Shown here: piece by piece, positions 20,701 through 29,200 of the stretch
How the letters are laid out: every line of letters begins with the position of its first letter
Numbering within the stretch: the stretch's first letter is position 1
Source of the DNA: Caecitellus pseudoparvulus
Taxonomy: Eukaryota > Bigyra: Bicosoecida
DNA: 64,000 nt
Assembly: GCA_965644315.1 (NCBI GenBank)
Contig: CBFFRQ010000031.1
Location: 682,001-746,000 of the forward strand
Direction of reading: 5' to 3'
Made by a program: the position numbers and the translations under genes
Notes under the pieces: model-generated
What the model saw: the letters and a program-made list of their open reading frames with translations, nothing else
The model's database searches: none
Told to the model about the DNA's origin: nothing

Positions 20701-22648
20701 ATCTGTTCCTGGGCTTGGCGGCAGTACTTCGACCCTCACTTCGCTGCAGCTGCACGGCACGATAAACTTGCACCAAGCTGCCATGGACCCGCTTAGTTTG
20801 CTGGGATTCACGGGTATGTTTGAAGAAGCACCACTGTCTCCCCTTTGGTCACGTGTGCTCCTGAGCACTTCAGCTCTTCACAGGCTCGCTTCGGTGCTTG
20901 GATGCATAGCTGGCGGGCCGCAAAAGGTCTTGCAGAAGGTCTCAAGCGGTGCCCCGGGTTCCCTTGACTCGTTTGTTCACGCCATGGCAGTCATGTGTAG
21001 CGTCTCGTCCGAGGCTTACTTGGGGGGCGAAATTCGGCACCCGCTTGTGGATTTGGTGATGGTCGCCCCCGCAACACACAGCACGTACTGTGAACACGCA
21101 GAGGTAGCAGAGAGTGACCCAGCACTTTCAGACGCACCCCACGCTCCTGCTCTGTCCAGTGCAAGGCACTTCATTGGCCACCTACTGTCCGCATTTGGCG
21201 GTGCGCGGCTTGCCCCCCTGAATGCCACGGGTCCCGTCAGGCTGTCTGCCAAAGCACGGCGCGCAGTGGATGAGAGCAAGGCAGGAAGCGATAACCGCCG
21301 GAGAGCTGTCTCAGGATCACAAAAACAGCGTCCAGCCCCAGATGAATTGCACCTGCACGCGCACGTGCTTGCTCTGTGGCATGGCACCTGGTACCCAGCC
21401 CTCATCGAGGAGCAGGTCGGAGCTGCCTGGCGAGTCGCCTATACAACTGACGAAACGGTGGAGGTGTTGCCACCTTCTAAACTCAAGTTGGACCCCAGTA
21501 TTCCCGAGGATGGAAGAGACTTCGGGCCGGAGCCGCTTCTACCGGATGGGCAGAAGGTGACTGCGATTTGGAACCGATCAAGTGAGTGGCCCGGCACTAT
21601 CTCCAGCAGTCGCCTTCTGAACCACGGCGAATGGGTGTACACCGTACAGTTTGATGATGGTGGTGTTGAGAAGTCGCTTGCTTTGGCTCACCTCAAAGTC
21701 GACGGGGTCAGGCCTGTTCCAACAAGACCGCGAGGCTCCGCAGCCCCACGCACGGCCTCCGCCTCCCGCGAGCAACCATGGGACACCTCCACGGCTCCTC
21801 AAGTGTGGCAGAACGTGGAAGGTGGAAGCAAGGGCAGTGGCTTGCAGCCATGCACATCGTGTGCACTTCCCCGGCACACACCAGTCCCGTGCAGCATCAT
21901 GCAAGCTTGGAAGGCGGCGGGCGGATTCGTCGAGGAGTCACGGGAGACGGCAGCAACGCTTCGTTGGCAGCTGGAGAACACAAAGCCCTGTCCAAATTGT
22001 GGCATGAGGGTAAATAAGAACGGCGGCTGTGTAGCCATGGTGTGCACTTCGTGTCAGTACCATTTCTGCTGGGGTTGCCTGGGCCCAGAGCACAGCCACG
22101 CCGCCACATGCACGCGCCCCGTCCAGGACTCTAGGTTCAGGGTGGGAGGCAGTTCGAACTTTGAAGCCTGCAATCTGACAGTGCTGAAGTTGTCAAAGTT
22201 GGCGAGGGCCGCTCACTCCCTCTCCATTGAGCTCGGCCAAAGCACGCTCCGGGCATCGATGAATTGCGGGCAAGTCCTAGCACTGGAGCAGCTTCATGCG
22301 TGTGTGCTCTTGCTGGCAGCAGCATACAGGCTCTGTCAGAGCATGCACGTTCTCGACCACTTTTCAGGATCAATGGTTAGTGTCGCAGCCATGCTGAATT
22401 TTCGCCTGGAGGAGTTGAAGGCGGCGGCCAAGGTGGTTGAGAGCAGCATTCCACTTCGCTTGGGCGAGCCTGGGCCCTTGAGGGAACTGCTGCTAGGGCC
22501 TCTCGCTGGCGAAGTGGCTGTGTTCATTTGGATGGATGCATCCCGCGCCATTCACAGACTTCTGCACGCCTTGGACGCCGCAGTTCGCGTCAGTCTGGTG
22601 ACGGTCTCCGAGCTGCTCAAGGCCAACGCATCCACCCGCAGTGCTTGA
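14777..22648 (+). CDS. giant cullin-RBR E3 ubiquitin ligase, CUL9/PARC-like, with Tudor-like modules
   Basis: A single 7.9-kb frame of 2623 residues without introns; the ATG at 14777 is the first in frame. Residues 1-1430 are mostly helical and unassigned, except a Tudor/Agenet-like module about 440-500 ('FAVGDEVSSLW'...'YDDGDRDVG'). A cullin C-terminal region follows: 'GISASILLLFQ' and 'LSVRQIAARLGIPL' (about 1425-1490), then the neddylation winged helix (about 1513-1600), with K1555 in 'AVITRHLKSVKD' at the NEDD8-acceptor position. RING1 starts at C1879 ('CPVCLDEV') and ends near 1935. An insertion of about 420 residues holds two more Tudor-like modules (about 2193-2310). The C-terminal half of an IBR follows ('CTSCALPRHTPVPC'), then RING2 from C2405 with the expected catalytic C2418 in 'NKNGGCVAMVC'. 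The tail resembles an Ariadne domain. Expected role: ubiquitin transfer by a RING/HECT-hybrid mechanism, possibly controlled by NEDD8. Confidence 0.88.
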   Translation: MEELSGVLWKHAEYCAAHSPLTLAHASFRWGCRAQPGSRETLGVVAEPSGAAAAACRAGEDACGASSATLAGETVAWVPLAEEWRSIQAAVLQWSASLISASSTFTEVAAIRALDFVIKTVSSRAQAFQELGMECQDALREALSVLVRNACAEPGEAAFASEFATRHQRPMRFGGSAPKAAASEGGDADHPWSSSMYEPEWLALELVGPSCIAMGEVHTLLASAVDTEQALDGRGSAHQAARLHIISRLSALDASLLELTLHLLRSAAAQGEAVPQGLHQQLLARLIARFSSSMCANMADPTSLKVLDAQSISPTMLRAAAILTLGPGEQEQPLILLERTLRVLQLEQRFEGDLAQEELEDHELDLQVHRLLLLQVALSVWTRNADAAGNLAANTVCAQRLSKIGAEMPSPEDPPGVLSKARKRLCPGSLFTLSGTEQGPRFAVGDEVSSLWSGGGNSSIFPGRVSAVKKEEDGFHFDIAYDDGDRDVGQVATNVFPRGAFDRTWASLPYLHGLVLEEAPGHPVDDVAQRLFRVALLGPPKVVGERSQLLVGFIREAALEPASMSTPFPDWLPSYLVRTPAGSLGFIKGRSLPQQGAAPPGAVLVVHALAGGGQGGSSFEESTDAAALQSITSMSGALTAAVQGPQSATKSLHRTQAMADMATVLWESLKLDASVTLKELCASTTGSVHESVPHAAAFVVFTTVLRALAATVAATAFANLPGRAHKACEFLNTAMQIGIKQGKVCPTARPDVDAAVATLAASECHALNCVRSFVQFLRPCTSQSPAACLAHGFLASQGWIHFGNWLRAAGHSAGGSVVGALDSILQQSAQPRHSMEALSSVYDLLSASFRAAGRFLPDSALLVHGFAQSVQVVLVRRLKRLLPDFLPELSNCMTKLLTQDGRLADEQASMQVLKAVRLLVEVLTLRIGVPQGIGSALPLLALAAQSGICVGALMGQANDSLDACIPEQLTHLPADEMKSALRHIALTLPDLCETTHLEPLLEAVRSAPLVHHAHKGSASARCTLLANPLMPTAALIWHDPGTLLLCAAWGQALQRTIRRQLLSALSASLTSVPDAIRIAAACSTLLHTALHQVPTLAFPNAPVCRSHATPLALAVLRQTTASQQATAATKICRVLALLSHPDAQDCVGPAHRLLHGAKARVSPVEVLRVSIASMADLTAALGCAELVEASLTPTIGCRLLRKECSPEAVAAWVASWDLKPPTRQVDPASSVARPVLHAWHAGTAAGLHSSCISDLESKHFLAKPYMPSQENRVERLCLKLGEEQQPAHFNLGVLPRSADLQATRRESWTSLRKMIRSFQCDWQSSWSTSTSSQAEGSPFSMNPIPALGRESAATATSAFIGPASVWRSVSSAGPMQLSLPPALRKGLLAAEAAYSTLWPNRQVVWDLPSSEAHIEAWLPLWKGVVVLDGISASILLLFQTTSCSMTAPRLSVRQIAARLGIPLPLHRQAATALLKLVSPGQAILTCSLVPGGNAYTGTPTFPPDCVFELNHKFFVPEEVVELRRRYTGRDPAVDEGQVRAWRRSLTKAVITRHLKSVKDVSFKNLHGAISEALQHLFPVSPAETRDCIMELQACGMLFSSCDADAPSPDVPPSLMTCFTEMKLAYCPDPLLVQAQATTDPAWSRSAPAPAPPPPEIEALPEPPQQPPLVKSDRSTIADQSLLIPSAMHGLELSLLPPDFGPWTSALRVMEKRNPASTTGLRWMMKQAAILSNTCGILFEEGMLMLAAEGGCVDVAVERFLACPLEQALRCGLPPGRLRRHTLNCVAKGMPPLCAAIGGFPSRDSARAVPCEELAQVLADFRQLPRGAASGQVAVSGAIPLSLNALDCCHSGVWSAEASLEEALSADRCAARSALEGIDCPVCLDEVPRSELWQPWCAHVACMNCWHEHVSAELARGSPWLTCMMSGCRACVSLGDLAQILDKSGGSAGGAPAHEHTIAAYATRFLKLALSAKGLPSVPGLGGSTSTLTSLQLHGTINLHQAAMDPLSLLGFTGMFEEAPLSPLWSRVLLSTSALHRLASVLGCIAGGPQKVLQKVSSGAPGSLDSFVHAMAVMCSVSSEAYLGGEIRHPLVDLVMVAPATHSTYCEHAEVAESDPALSDAPHAPALSSARHFIGHLLSAFGGARLAPLNATGPVRLSAKARRAVDESKAGSDNRRRAVSGSQKQRPAPDELHLHAHVLALWHGTWYPALIEEQVGAAWRVAYTTDETVEVLPPSKLKLDPSIPEDGRDFGPEPLLPDGQKVTAIWNRSSEWPGTISSSRLLNHGEWVYTVQFDDGGVEKSLALAHLKVDGVRPVPTRPRGSAAPRTASASREQPWDTSTAPQVWQNVEGGSKGSGLQPCTSCALPRHTPVPCSIMQAWKAAGGFVEESRETAATLRWQLENTKPCPNCGMRVNKNGGCVAMVCTSCQYHFCWGCLGPEHSHAATCTRPVQDSRFRVGGSSNFEACNLTVLKLSKLARAAHSLSIELGQSTLRASMNCGQVLALEQLHACVLLLAAAYRLCQSMHVLDHFSGSMVSVAAMLNFRLEELKAAAKVVESSIPLRLGEPGPLRELLLGPLAGEVAVFIWMDASRAIHRLLHALDAAVRVSLVTVSELLKANASTRSA

Positions 22649-22922
22649 GGGGGCGTGGAAGAGTATGCATTTGCTCGTCTCTAGCTGGCCAACTGTGCGA
22701 GGCTTGGTCTGGGTCATTTGGAATGCCACTCTTGGCCCATAGCATCGAGTCTGCACGGCACCAGCTGCCAAGGGTCAAGGCACCCCTCCCGCAGTCAAGT
22801 GGTCTGACAGCTTGAGGGGTACACACTGCACGCTGGCTGCCAAAGCGAAAAGCACCTAGTCCCAGGGGAATGAGCGTGTAGATAAAACAGCAGAGGGGCA
22901 TCAATGCATCTACGAGCAAGCC

Positions 22923-25900
22923 ATGGAGCATGCACAAGGTGCAAACGTACCAGTGAGTTTGGGAGCGTTTGAGCGTTTCCTGAAGCATTCAACTCATTCC
23001 CCTGCCGGCTTCAGGAGGAACCAAGTCAGGTTGGGGAAAGGGACGACTCCTTAGATGGTGCTTTACTTCAGTCTCTGCCCCCCAAAGAGGGCACTGGCCA
23101 GGAGGATGCAGCCTCCTCGCCAGATGCACAGGCTGGCGCTGGTCACCCCGATGGTGCGGCGCAGGAAGAAGCCTCCCAAGACAGGGGTGGCACTGCCTCT
23201 GTGGCAAGTGACAGTGAAAGCGCAAGCTCTGGAGATGATTCCTCGAGCGAAGAGGAGACAGACGACGAGTTCGAGGTCCCAGTGCGAAGCCACGGCGCGT
23301 GGGACGCGTTCGTGGATGAAGAAACTCGAGAGGAGTACTACTACAACCGCGAGACAGACGAGACTACGTGGGAGCCACCCATCCCCGAGATCATGCCCCC
23401 ACACCTAGCAGCACTTGAGTTCCTCTCCAAGCTCATGAGTAACCCGTATGACCCAGAGCAGCCTCACCCGCTGTCCTCCTTTGGACTGTGGAGCGTCTAT
23501 GTGGACCATGAGTCCATGTCCATGTACTATGTGAGTGTGCCATACCCCCCTATGCTGCAAGAAGTGAAGAGAAAGAACCTGCTTGGCCGCCTTCCACGCC
23601 ACAGTGCAACGACGAGACTGGGGAGACGTCCTGGGATCCGCCTGAGGACTGGGATGAGAAGCTGGCCAGCATCCCACCCCTCGCCATCTTGACAGAGGAT
23701 CCAGATGACCCAGACGAAGCTGCTTTCTTGAAGCTTGTCAGTAAGGATGCCGATGGTGGTGAAGGTCGCCCAACATGTGTGGCTACAGCAAGGGAGCCTG
23801 AGACTCCAGGCGGCACTGCGCGCAGCGGCGGTGCACCAAGCGAGCCTTCCGAGCCAAGCGCGCCTGCGCCGAGCACAGGCACTGACATCTCCGCCCAACC
23901 TGTGCCCCCTGACGTCCCAGGTGGGCCTGACCCTTCAAAGGTTTGGTTTGTGTACCGCGATATTGAGAGCCTGATGCAATACTTCGTGAACAGCAAGACC
24001 GGGGAGTCCCGGTGGGAACCGCCTGCAGCCATTGCCGACAAAGTTGTGCAGGACGAATCAGCGACGATTCAGCCTGGGGAGTGGGAGAAGTACCTCAGCT
24101 CTGATTCAGACGCCAAGGATGATGTTGTGGCTCGCGTCAATGGCTGGGAAGTGTACCAAGATCGGAAGTCTGGCCGATGGTACTACTTCAACCCAGACAG
24201 CGGAGAGACATGTTGGGATGCCCCCCCCGCGGTCATGGCAGCAGCCCCGGAGGATTGGGAAGCTGGAGGTGCCACGATGGATGCAAGTGGAAACGTTGTG
24301 GATGACTCCAGTTCTGATGTGCAGGATGAGTCTGAGGACAACTTGCCAGCTTCAGCGATGGAGGCATCTTCCCCTCCTTCCCGCCCTGAAACGGCGCAAG
24401 GCGCAAGTCCAAGGCTTGATTCCGTGCCAGTGCCTGAAGATCACGAAGAAGAAGACGCCCTGCTGGCCCTTGGGGCTCCTCAGAGTCCCGAGAGCCCGGA
24501 AGGAAGCGAGCACGCCGCAACCAGCCCAAAAGCTCCAGAAACAGCTGCTGAAGCAGCACCACGTCCTGATGCACCGAAACCTTCGTAAGTCCCTGACATT
24601 GGTGCATGTTACTTGATGCATTCTCATGCCCCCCCCTCCCCTTTGTGTGCAGGTTGGAGGTTGGCAAGGAGTGTGGAACTGCACTTGGTGCTGATGAAGG
24701 CAAAGAAGACTTGCCGCGCTCCGTAGCAGAAACACCACATGTCCCCCTTGACTCGGGACTCGCCCAGGGCCAAGCTCCAACGGAACCGGCGGAAAGCCGT
24801 CCTCTTCAGATGCAGGCAGCAGGCCCGCGACCTGTAAGTGGTGAGCGACAAGGTGAGTCGGCACTTGTGTCGGATGGATCAGGGACAGCGCAACAAGCCC
24901 GGGGTGACGAAGGTGACGGCGACAAACGTACCGATACCGCTGTAGAAGTCTCAAGTGCCAAGCTCGACAAGTCAGTCATGCCAGCAAAGGAAAGAAAAGA
25001 GGGCAAGAAGGGTAAGAAGGACAAGAAGGGTAAGAAGGACAAGAAGGGCAAGAAGGGCAAAAAGAGTAAGAAGGGAAAAAAGAGTAAGAAGGCCAAGCTG
25101 CCTTCAACTTCGGGGGCAGCAGGAGACTCAGATAGTGATGATGACGATCTAGGCGACCTTTTGGGAACCAACACTGCGGCTCAACACCACCGGCCACTAG
25201 AGGCAGGCGCTGCAGTGCAGCAGGGTGTTGTGCAGCTTGCACAGGTGCCGGCCAAGCCTCGTGGCGGTACATCGGTAATGGACGCCATTGCCATGATTCA
25301 AAGGGCATACGGGCATGCAGAGTCTGACGCTGAGAGTGAGGGGGTGGGCGAGGACCACGTTGAAGCTGAGGCCCATCCCACAGACAAGGCTGGAGAGGGG
25401 TCACCTCCGCGACCCCAGAAGAAGGCTGATGAAGGAGCAACTTACAAGATTTTCATGCCCCCTCCACCAAAGCCAGCTGACTCTTCCGGGCTGGGTTTCA
25501 ACTTCGCCATGACTGTGAAGAGCAAGAAGTATGGGAAGAAACCAGCTGCACCCGGGATGGAGCTGGAGGACCCTGAAGAAGTCGAGCAGCAGCGCCGAGC
25601 TGCCGAGCAGGCAGCCATCCGGGAGAGGATTCTCGCCGCGCAAGAGGCAAAGAGGAAGCAAGAGGAAGAGGACAGGAACCTTGCAGAATTGGAGGGGGGG
25701 GACGATGGGTCTGCTACTGCCCTCAATCTTCTTGCTTCTGCTGCAGGGCTGTCTGCGACCGTGTTGGCCCGCATGCTTGAGAAGAGGAAGTTGGACGACC
25801 CGAACAACCAAGGCCTGCTAGCCTGGGCAAAGGCATTCCAAAGCAAGACCAAGAAGCAAATTTCAACCCTCGAAGGCAGGCTTCGTCTTGACAAGGGAAT

Positions 25901-26276
25901 GACTGAGGAAACTGTGACAAAGTGCCAGGAAGAAGTCGCACGGCTAAAGGCTCTTGTGCAGAAACTCAAGGAGTGGGAGGCAGATGAACGCAAGCGCCGG
26001 CGCGAAATGGACGAAGCCATGAAGGAGCAGCTGCGACAGCAAGCCGAGGCAGAGAAACAGCGCCTGGCACAGAAGCGCATCCGCATCCAGAAGGAGCGGG
26101 AGGAGGCAAAGGCCAGGATCCTTGCCGAAAAGCGGCGGCGGGCTGATGAAGCCCGTGCTGCGAAGGCCAAGAGAAGAGCTGAAGACGCTGCTGCCGCTGA
26201 AGCCAGGAAAGCGGCAAAGGCGGCAGAGCTGGAGCGCAAGCGAGCAAAGGCTGCGCAAGCAAGGATGGCTCGATGA
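22923..26276 (+). CDS. four-WW-domain, lysine-rich coiled-coil protein (likely nuclear/RNA-processing)
   Basis: Exons 22923..22952, 23015..23530, 23605..24584 and 24653..26276 give 1049 residues. Four WW domains are visible: 'GAWDAFVDEETREEYYYN', 'GLWSVYVDHESMSMYYC' (its GETSWDPP end lies across an intron), 'KVWFVYRDIESLMQYFVN' and 'NGWEVYQDRKSGRWYYFN'. Each ends in a W-x-PP-type or WDAPP motif, so they should bind proline-rich ligands. Acidic Ser/Glu-rich linkers surround them, followed by a Lys/Gly repeat (about residues 570-610). The C-terminal 350 residues are charged helix with long heptad-like Arg/Glu/Ala runs. The layout recalls WW proteins of pre-mRNA splicing (FNBP4/PRPF40-like), but I see no FF domain, so no orthologue is claimed. 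The first exon is only 30 nt; all three introns (62, 74, 68 nt) preserve frame. The stop lies 19 nt from the convergent P5A ATPase. Confidence 0.8.
24987..25097 (+). repeat. lysine/glycine low-complexity repeat (KKGKKDKKGKK type)
   Basis: This coding tract of about 110 bp repeats AAGAAGG-like units and encodes runs of KKGKK, KKDKK and KKSKK. It sits inside exon 4 of the WW-domain gene and probably works as a nuclear-localisation or nucleic-acid-binding patch. Such tracts commonly vary in length between strains. Confidence 0.7.
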
Positions 26277-26295
26277 CGTGCATTGCGCAAGGCAG

Positions 26296-29200
26296 CTACG
26301 AAGGGGGCGGCTTGGCTGGGGCAGAGGGGGCTTGCATGCCGCTGACGAGCAGCTTCAGTCCCCAGCACAGGGCAGTGTCCGCGACGAGGATGAAGACAAG
26401 CCACTGCTGCAGCTCTGGTGTAGGGAGGGGCACCAACTGCAGGAGATCATTCAGGTCAGGCAGAAGCTCCATGGCACCGGCAAACGCCGCCGCGTATGAG
26501 ATCATCAAGCCGCGGTGCAAATGCTTGTTGTCGGCGAGCGCAAGCATGAAGGGCTCGCCGTGGTAGTTGACGGCGAATGTGGTCGTTTGCATGGCCCACG
26601 TCAGCAAGAACATCACGGAGTTGATCACGTTGGGCTCAAACTTGCCGTCCAGGGTGATGTCAGTGCCCATGTACGGGGAGAAGCGGTGCACGGTGAAAAG
26701 CATGGCCGCAAGGTGGATGAAGAACTGGCCAAACACCATGACTAGCAGGGGGGTGTTAAAGACGGAGTCAAAAGGCCGCTGGGGCGCGAGCTTGTCGAGT
26801 GGCTTGGCCCAAGACACCGCAAAGAAACAAGCAGCCATGGACATGCCAACGATGGTTTGCTGTGTGTCGCCCATGCGCACTCCGTACAAGAACAGCACTG
26901 ACAGCTGGTACGAAGCCACCAAGGAATTCACTGCGAGAATTTGAAACATCTGGTGCGTGGCCACCAGCGTGCACCTGCCTTGGCGCAGGATGTCCTTGGC
27001 CGCAGCGATGGAGGGCGACTTGGAGGTGAAGGGTGCTGCAACAGACGCATCCCCGAACTTGACCATTGCCATCTCACCATCGAGCTCCTTCTTCATGTCC
27101 ATCAGAGCTTTCTGCATCTCCTGTAGATCTTTGTCTTGCTTTGGTGCCCTGGGGTGACCCGATGCTTTCGCAGCTTCAGCCGCCTCGCCACGTTTGGCAA
27201 CGAACTCGTCCTTTTGCTCCATAAGTTTGTCTGCGACCTTCTCGAGTTTAGGGGACGAGATGATGGAAATGCCGACAGTGGCCTGCTTCAAGGCACCGAC
27301 ATCGTTCGTGCCATCCCCGCACATGAGAGTGGGGTAGCCTGCGGCATTCATGGCTGCAATAATGGCGCCCTTCTGGTCCGGCGACACTCGCGCAAACACG
27401 ACGCCTCTGCGAGCCAAAGCCGCCTGGAGCTCTGGGACCTCAGCCAGTGCTTCGAGTGCGGCACCAGTGACTGCAGTCGGGAGCCGGTCAGCCTTATCAG
27501 GGCGCTGCAACTCCTGCCGCGACACGGTGCGCACACTTGAAGGCTCCCCACCACCCAAAGCGCCGAGCACTGGCACAGTCCTGCAAACCAGGCCACTGAA
27601 GGGGGCTCTATCGACGGCCTCCTTCTCATCATCAGTCAAGTCATTGATACTGGTGTACAGTTGAACACTAGACTCTGCGGGTAAAATCCCCACCTCACGA
27701 GCGACTGAAATGGCGGTCAGCGGATTGTCCCCAGTGATCATCACTACGTGGTGTGAGCTTGCCTGCAAATCGGCGACAATCTCCGCGCTCTTCGACTTCA
27801 AGGGGCATTCGAGCACCAAGAAGCCAGCAGCTGTCAGGCCACTTTCCACATCCTCTCGGGGAACGCCGCTTGCGGATGCGGAGGACATGTGGGGGGCAGC
27901 CTTGTACGCAAGCGCCAGCACCCTGGCGCCAGAAAGACTCAGCCTCGTGTATGTGTCCTTGTACCCTGGTGGCACGGTGACCAAGCGCTCCTGAATGACC
28001 TCAGGAGCGCCTTTCGTCACGATGAGCGTCTCCGTCTTCATGTTGAAGCGGCACGCCACGAGGGCCGTCATGCGCCGCAGTGCCGATGAAAACGGCCACC
28101 TGTGAAGGACTTGCACTGAGTCGGTGCCCTTGCCTGCGGGCACCTTTGCAACAGCATGTGCGTCACCTTGTGCCTTTGCAAGTTGCGCAAGTTGTGGAGG
28201 CGAGAGGGGGGATGCAACGTCACCCGCCGCGACGCCCCACCCAAGCGCATGGAACACCGCCACCTCCAGCGGGTCGCCGACAAGCTCGCCGTCAACATCC
28301 AACAAGCTGTGACAGCCAGCCAAAACTGCCAGAGTCCGGGAATCGCTGGCAATCACGGGGGCAAGCTGGACACCCCCTCTCTCGACGGTGCTGCGGGGGG
28401 ACCTCGCGACTCCTGCAAGGCCCAGGACATGGAGCTTGTCAGTTGTCAGGGTCCCTGTCTTGTCAAAGGCTGCCACTTCAACCTTTCCTGCCATGGGGAT
28501 TCGGAAGGGCTCGGTGCAAAAGACGCCTTTTTGTACCAGGGCAGTCAGGGACGCGTTGACGGCCATGGCAAGCTGCACAGGCAGCTCAGGAGGTACGACC
28601 GACGTAACAATCATGATACAGTGAAGCAAGAGCTTGTACCGAGATCGAGCAGGGTCCTGCAGCCCCATGTGCAAGACATACCCAGATGCAGACACTGCGA
28701 ACACAAGAAGAAGCAAGATGAAGTAGTATGCCTCAGCATTGTCGACGGTGACTCGTTTTGTTGAGAACTGAATGGTGCGCAGCAAGTCACCCTGCGATGT
28801 GTAGAAGCCTGTTCGCAGCACAAAGCCCACTGCACCTCCATCAGGGGGGAGAGGCACTCCTACATGGCGTGCTTCTTCGTCACTGGGAGAGGCGTGGGTG
28901 AGGACGGTCGTGCCACCCATCACCACACATCCAGCATTGGCCTTGAGCCAAGCCTCAGGGTCGTCAGAGGGCACGTCGGCTCCACACATTCCTGCCTGCA
29001 CTGCATCTTTCCGATGGGGTACAGACTCGCCAGTCAGCATGGCCTCATTGGCCACCGCACCGCCTGCTAGCAACAAAATATCCGCAGGGCAGACGGTGCC
29101 CTCCTCCTCCTCCGCATCGGACTTTGCGTTCAGTGTTTTCCACAGCTCTTGCATCTGGGCCCACGTCATCGGTTTCCCATCGGGCCCCTTGCCGCCAGAC

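Noticed and set aside
24987-25097. AAGAAGG tract as a microsatellite or transposon remnant
   Set aside because: It is in frame inside an exon and encodes a typical lysine-rich patch; no flanking duplication or mobile-element gene is present.
25690-25755. possible extra intron in the WW-domain gene (GTCTGC...CTGCAG)
   Set aside because: The frame is continuous and codes for plausible helix; the donor is poor compared with the others in the window.
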